Notes under the pieces: model-generated
What the model was told of the DNA's origin: nothing
What the model saw: the letters and a program-made list of their open reading frames with translations, nothing else
The model's database searches: none
Made by a program: the position numbers and the translations under genes
Shown here: piece by piece, positions 61,239-64,000 of the stretch
Numbering within the stretch: the first letter of the stretch is position 1
Layout: each line of letters starts with the position of its first letter
Assembly: GCA_030737875.1 (NCBI GenBank)
Contig: CM060911.1
Span: 108,728,625 to 108,792,624 of the forward strand
Source of the DNA: Allium sativum
Taxonomy: Eukaryota > Streptophyta > Magnoliopsida > Asparagales > Amaryllidaceae
Reading direction: 5' to 3'
Length of the DNA stretch: 64,000 nucleotides

Positions 61239-61312
61239 AGGTCGACCCTAAGGTCGACCCCCAGGTCGACCTCTTGGGGGGAGGTCGACACTAGGGTCGA
61301 CCCCTTGGTCGA
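61239..61312. repeat. Cluster of six GTCGAC palindromes in chromovirus LTR
   Basis: GGTCGACC-type words occur six times in about 75 bp, separated by short C/G-rich spacers, in otherwise AT-rich DNA. The cluster lies in the probable U3, upstream of the TATA box on the minus strand. Confidence 0.85.
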
Positions 61313-61591
61313 CCTGCCTGGGCAGGAATTTTCCCGCCCAGCCCGCTTCTGACTTCTGTTTGGATTTGAATTCATTTTTCGAGTTGTATGAATTTATTTG
61401 AATTTTCTGGAAACTTCTGACAGCCATAACTTCTTCATACGAAGTCCAATTTATGCAAACTCGGACTCTATCTCAACCAGAATTCCGAGACGAACACAAT
61501 GGCGTAACCCGTTTCCCTTAATTCTCACATTTTAAATTAAGTATTCTAGTATTCATTATTATAACGTTAATAGAAAATACGGGGTGTTACA

Positions 61592-61610
61592 TTCTCCCCT
61601 CCTTTTAGGA
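61592..61610 (-). promoter_or_regulatory. Polypurine tract of chromovirus
   Basis: The minus strand reads CCTAAAAGGAGGGGAGAA, then the LTR start TGTAACACCCCG. A perfect stem-loop (61609-61626) lies next to it. Confidence 0.85.
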
Positions 61611-62113
61611 TTTCGTCTCCGAAATCCCCAAGTCGAGAAGAACTTATATCCTATCATCCAAACACCCATCTACTCAACCATCAAACACAGGTGTCCATTG
61701 TCCTTAAAATATTTCTAATGCTTCATGATCATATGCACTGTGTGTGTACATGCCCTTATCTAATGCAAAATCAGGCGGTCTACTGATTCATTTGACCTCC
61801 TTAATGCAAATTATGTCGGTGCCATGAGTCCATTATGAATGCAATTTTTCCTACTCAAAATTTCTTACATGAGTGCACAACCATTCATACAAATGCAACA
61901 TCCATATGATAACACATCAAACTTCAATCCGTATACAAATACATATATGCATATGCAATATGGAAGTGACTGAGCCGATCTAGTACCTAATGTGTGTGTA
62001 TATGCATCCACTAGCAACCACTTGCAACCATCAATCATAACATATTTCAGTTACATGTTTACATCCAAATGTGTTCCTACCTAAGGATAAAGGATAAGAT
62101 CAAGGAGATTTAC
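61611..62113 (-). other. Chromovirus 3' untranslated interior
   Basis: About 0.5 kb between the pol stop and the PPT. No coding and no clear repeat apart from the PPT stem-loop. Confidence 0.6.
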
Positions 62114-64000
62114 CTAAAAAAAGATAGATATGAGCATAAACTTTGAGGAAAAAGTGATTAAAGACGTACCCTCAAAAAGAAAAGGGTAAGTTGCACGTAT
62201 TCTGTCCTCAATTTCCCAAGTCGTGTCTTCCTCGATGTCGCTCCATTGAACTTTGACAAGCTTAACTTCGCAGTTGCGTAGCTTTTTGACCTCTGTTCCT
62301 AAGATACGGGTTGGAATTCTCCTCACAGTTGCTTCTCGTCCAACTTCAACTTCTTCTAGGATACTTGGTTCTACCACTTCCGTAGATTCGTGTAAGCATT
62401 TCCGCAGGTGAGAGACATGAAAGACATTATGCACCCCGGCCAACCTTTCGGGGAGCTGTACCCTATAAGCCATCTTTCTAATCTTCTCGATGATAGGGAA
62501 CGGCCCTACAAATCTTGGTGCTAACTTTCCTGAGGACCCAAAGCGAACGACATTCCTCAAAGGAGATACTTTAAAGAACACCTTGTCTCCAACTTCGAAC
62601 TCAAGGTCAGTTCTTCTTCTGTCTGCGTAGGACTTCTGTCTATCTTGGGCAGTCTTCATTCTTCTTCGTATTAAGTCTACTTTCCCTGAAGTTTCTCTAA
62701 TCGTGTCTGGCCCAAGTATGAGCTTGTCTGTGGACTCCCACCAGCAAGTTGGTGACCTGCACGGTCTTCCATATAGAGCTTCGAAAGGCGCCATGCCTAT
62801 GGTAGCTTGGTAGCTATTGTTGTAAGCAAATTCCACCAAAGGTATATGATCCTCCCATGTACCTCCGAAGTCAAGAATGCATAGTCTCAAGAGGTCTTCT
62901 AATACTATGTTGACTCTTTCCGTCTGGCCATCGGTTTGAGGGTGATAGGCCGTGCTTAAGCATAACTGTGTGCCTACAGCCTCTTGTAAACTCTTCCAAA
63001 ACTCACTTATGAAGATAGGATCCCGATAACTCACTATGCTGGAGGATATCCCATGGAGTCGAACTATCTCTTTGAGATATATGGATGCTAGAGATGAGGC
63101 AGTCCTTCTACTCTTGACGGGTATAAAGTGGGCGCTTTTTGTGAGCCTGTGCACTATTACCCAAATGCTGGTATTGCCCCTTCTTGACCTAGGAAACCCA
63201 TCTATAAAGTCCATCGAGATGCTATCCCATTTCCATTGTGGGACCTCTATAGGATGGAGCAGACCACCAGACTTCTTCTGCTCCGCCTTGACTTGTTGGC
63301 ATATTAAACACTTAGAAACAAATTCAGCTACGTCTCGCTTCATGCCATTCCAAAAGAAAACCCTTTTGATGTCTTTATACATTTTGTCTCCGCCTGGGTG
63401 TATGGTCAGTTTGGAATGGTGTGTCTCTTCTAGAACCGCCTTTACAAAGCCCCTTGCTTGTGAGACACATAGTCTTCCATCTCGTCTCAACCAGCCCTTG
63501 GCATTGATGGAGTATCTATTGAGGTGACTAGAAGTCTCACCCCTAATTAACTTGTCCATCACATCGGCTAGCTGAGGGTCTTCTCTTTGCGCGGCTCCAA
63601 TTGAATCTAATAGATTTGGTCGCACTTCTAATGTTGCTAGCAAGCCAGGTACGAAGTCAGAGGAGGGTCTGAAGTTAAAGCTTGCTATGAACTCCAAACA
63701 TTGCCTTTCCACAAAGAGAGGGCTTAAGGTCAGTTTCTTTCTACTCAAGGCGTCCGCTACTGCATTGCCTTTGCCAGGAGTGTAGGAAATCTCTAAATCA
63801 TATGAGGCAAGAAACTCCATCCATCTTTGCTGCCTCAAATTGAGATCTTTCTGTGAGAAAAGATATTTCAACGATTTATGGTCAGTATACAGTTCAAATT
63901 TCTCACCAAGAAGATAATGGCGCCAAGACTTAAGCGCAAAAACGATGGCTGCCAACTCCAGGTCGTGGGTTGGGTAGTTTTTCTCATGCACTTTCAACTT
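62114..64000 (-). CDS. Ty3/Gypsy chromovirus pol, C-terminal part (RNase H, integrase, chromodomain-like tail); 5' end outside window
   Basis: An open frame of 627 codons is visible, continuing past the right edge. RNase [47 protein letters not shown]. Integrase zinc-binding [15 protein letters not shown] and CLICQQVK. Core: [10 protein letters not shown] (first Asp), [14 protein letters not shown] (second Asp expected in S-D-R-D but Tyr here), [12 protein letters not shown] (Glu). Then the GPFPIIEKI and [10 protein letters not shown] region and a chromodomain-like tail [26 protein letters not shown] replaces the usual VDRLTK. The protein would cut and integrate element cDNA in the nucleus and digest RNA during reverse transcription. 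The frame is open, but the Asp to Tyr change should inactivate strand transfer. PPT and LTR follow on the left. The clade is probably Tekay/Del by its tail, which is inference. Confidence 0.9.
   Translation of the reverse strand, partial: KLKVHEKNYPTHDLELAAIVFALKSWRHYLLGEKFELYTDHKSLKYLFSQKDLNLRQQRWMEFLASYDLEISYTPGKGNAVADALSRKKLTLSPLFVERQCLEFIASFNFRPSSDFVPGLLATLEVRPNLLDSIGAAQREDPQLADVMDKLIRGETSSHLNRYSINAKGWLRRDGRLCVSQARGFVKAVLEETHHSKLTIHPGGDKMYKDIKRVFFWNGMKRDVAEFVSKCLICQQVKAEQKKSGGLLHPIEVPQWKWDSISMDFIDGFPRSRRGNTSIWVIVHRLTKSAHFIPVKSRRTASSLASIYLKEIVRLHGISSSIVSYRDPIFISEFWKSLQEAVGTQLCLSTAYHPQTDGQTERVNIVLEDLLRLCILDFGGTWEDHIPLVEFAYNNSYQATIGMAPFEALYGRPCRSPTCWWESTDKLILGPDTIRETSGKVDLIRRRMKTAQDRQKSYADRRRTDLEFEVGDKVFFKVSPLRNVVRFGSSGKLAPRFVGPFPIIEKIRKMAYRVQLPERLAGVHNVFHVSHLRKCLHESTEVVEPSILEEVEVGREATVRRIPTRILGTEVKKLRNCEVKLVKVQWSDIEEDTTWEIEDRIRATYPFLFEGTSLITFSSKFMLISIFF

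Larger units (their letters stand above)
47136..61591 (-). repeat. 3' LTR of minus-strand chromovirus, split by element C
   Basis: It runs from TGAAACACCCC to CGGGGTGTTACA, with the polypurine tract directly to its right. Without element C and one target copy it is about 2973 bp (47136-48887 plus 60371-61591). Inside are a 114 bp tandem duplication (48238-48447), a three-copy CATATAGACATGA repeat (60650-60745), a TATA box and a GTCGAC cluster. The five bases before it, TAAGT, would be the target duplication; the partner lies outside the window. Confidence 0.85.

Noticed and set aside
63036..63527. 163-codon plus-strand ORF
   Set aside because: It is a shadow of the integrase coding sequence on the minus strand.

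Overview
This window is repeat-dominated plant nuclear DNA, very probably from a eudicot with a large, AT-rich genome. I see no intact host gene. Nearly everything is transposable elements nested in one another: chromovirus-type Ty3/Gypsy LTR elements, three related non-autonomous elements with very large LTRs, a Copia remnant, a CACTA element, a hAT-type MITE and a decayed PIF/Harbinger block. The assignment to plants rests on the initiator-Met-type PBS (TGGTATCAGAGC), the chromovirus pol, the CACTACAACAAA termini, the Harbinger ORF1/transposase pair and the plant-type GRF zinc fingers.

Layout. (1) 1-12759: element A, read on the minus strand, with about 5.9 kb LTRs and a 2.0 kb non-coding interior; its left LTR runs off the window. 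(2) 12760-15726: an older, inverted fragment of a related LTR. (3) 15727 to about 23000: decayed PIF/Harbinger block with a SANT/Myb-like ORF1 (+), two GRF zinc-finger pseudogenes (-), a 5 x 186 bp tandem array, a frameshifted DDE transposase (-) and a cluster of 31 bp palindromes. (4) 23009-26910: AT-rich DNA ending in a plus-strand Gypsy polypurine tract. (5) 26911-42454: the 3' LTR of that Gypsy element, carrying a 619 bp tandem duplication, split by complete element B (28719-40375, TSD GAGAT), and carrying a hAT-type MITE (40669-41188, 8 bp TSD). (6) 42455-47135: Copia remnant split by a complete CACTA element (42760-46980, TSD TGA) that holds a captured phosphatase exon. (7) 47136-64000: minus-strand chromovirus. 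Its 3' LTR (47136-61591) is split by complete element C (48888-60365, TSD ACCCA), and its pol (RNase H, integrase, chromodomain-like tail) runs off the right edge.

Elements A, B and C are LARD-like: LTRs of 5.1-5.9 kb around interiors of 2.0, 1.3 and only 0.5 kb, with PBS and PPT retained. Read on the minus strand, each LTR has the same plan: a TATA box, a GC-rich leader, a GTAA splice-donor-like site, an AT-rich stretch full of tandem hairpins (TAAAAAT-N3/4-ATTTTTA type), then a structured module of inverted repeats. A 4 nt-loop hairpin with compensatory stem differences lies beside the PPT in all five Gypsy-type elements seen here. Element C still carries the last codons of a chromovirus pol, and element A carries a small antisense scrap of a reverse-transcriptase active site. 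The coding genes are broken except the chromovirus pol, which is open as far as visible but has Tyr where integrase needs its second catalytic Asp.

All limits come from reading repeats, LTR ends and target-site duplications by eye. No alignment or database search was run, and family names beyond superfamily are inference.
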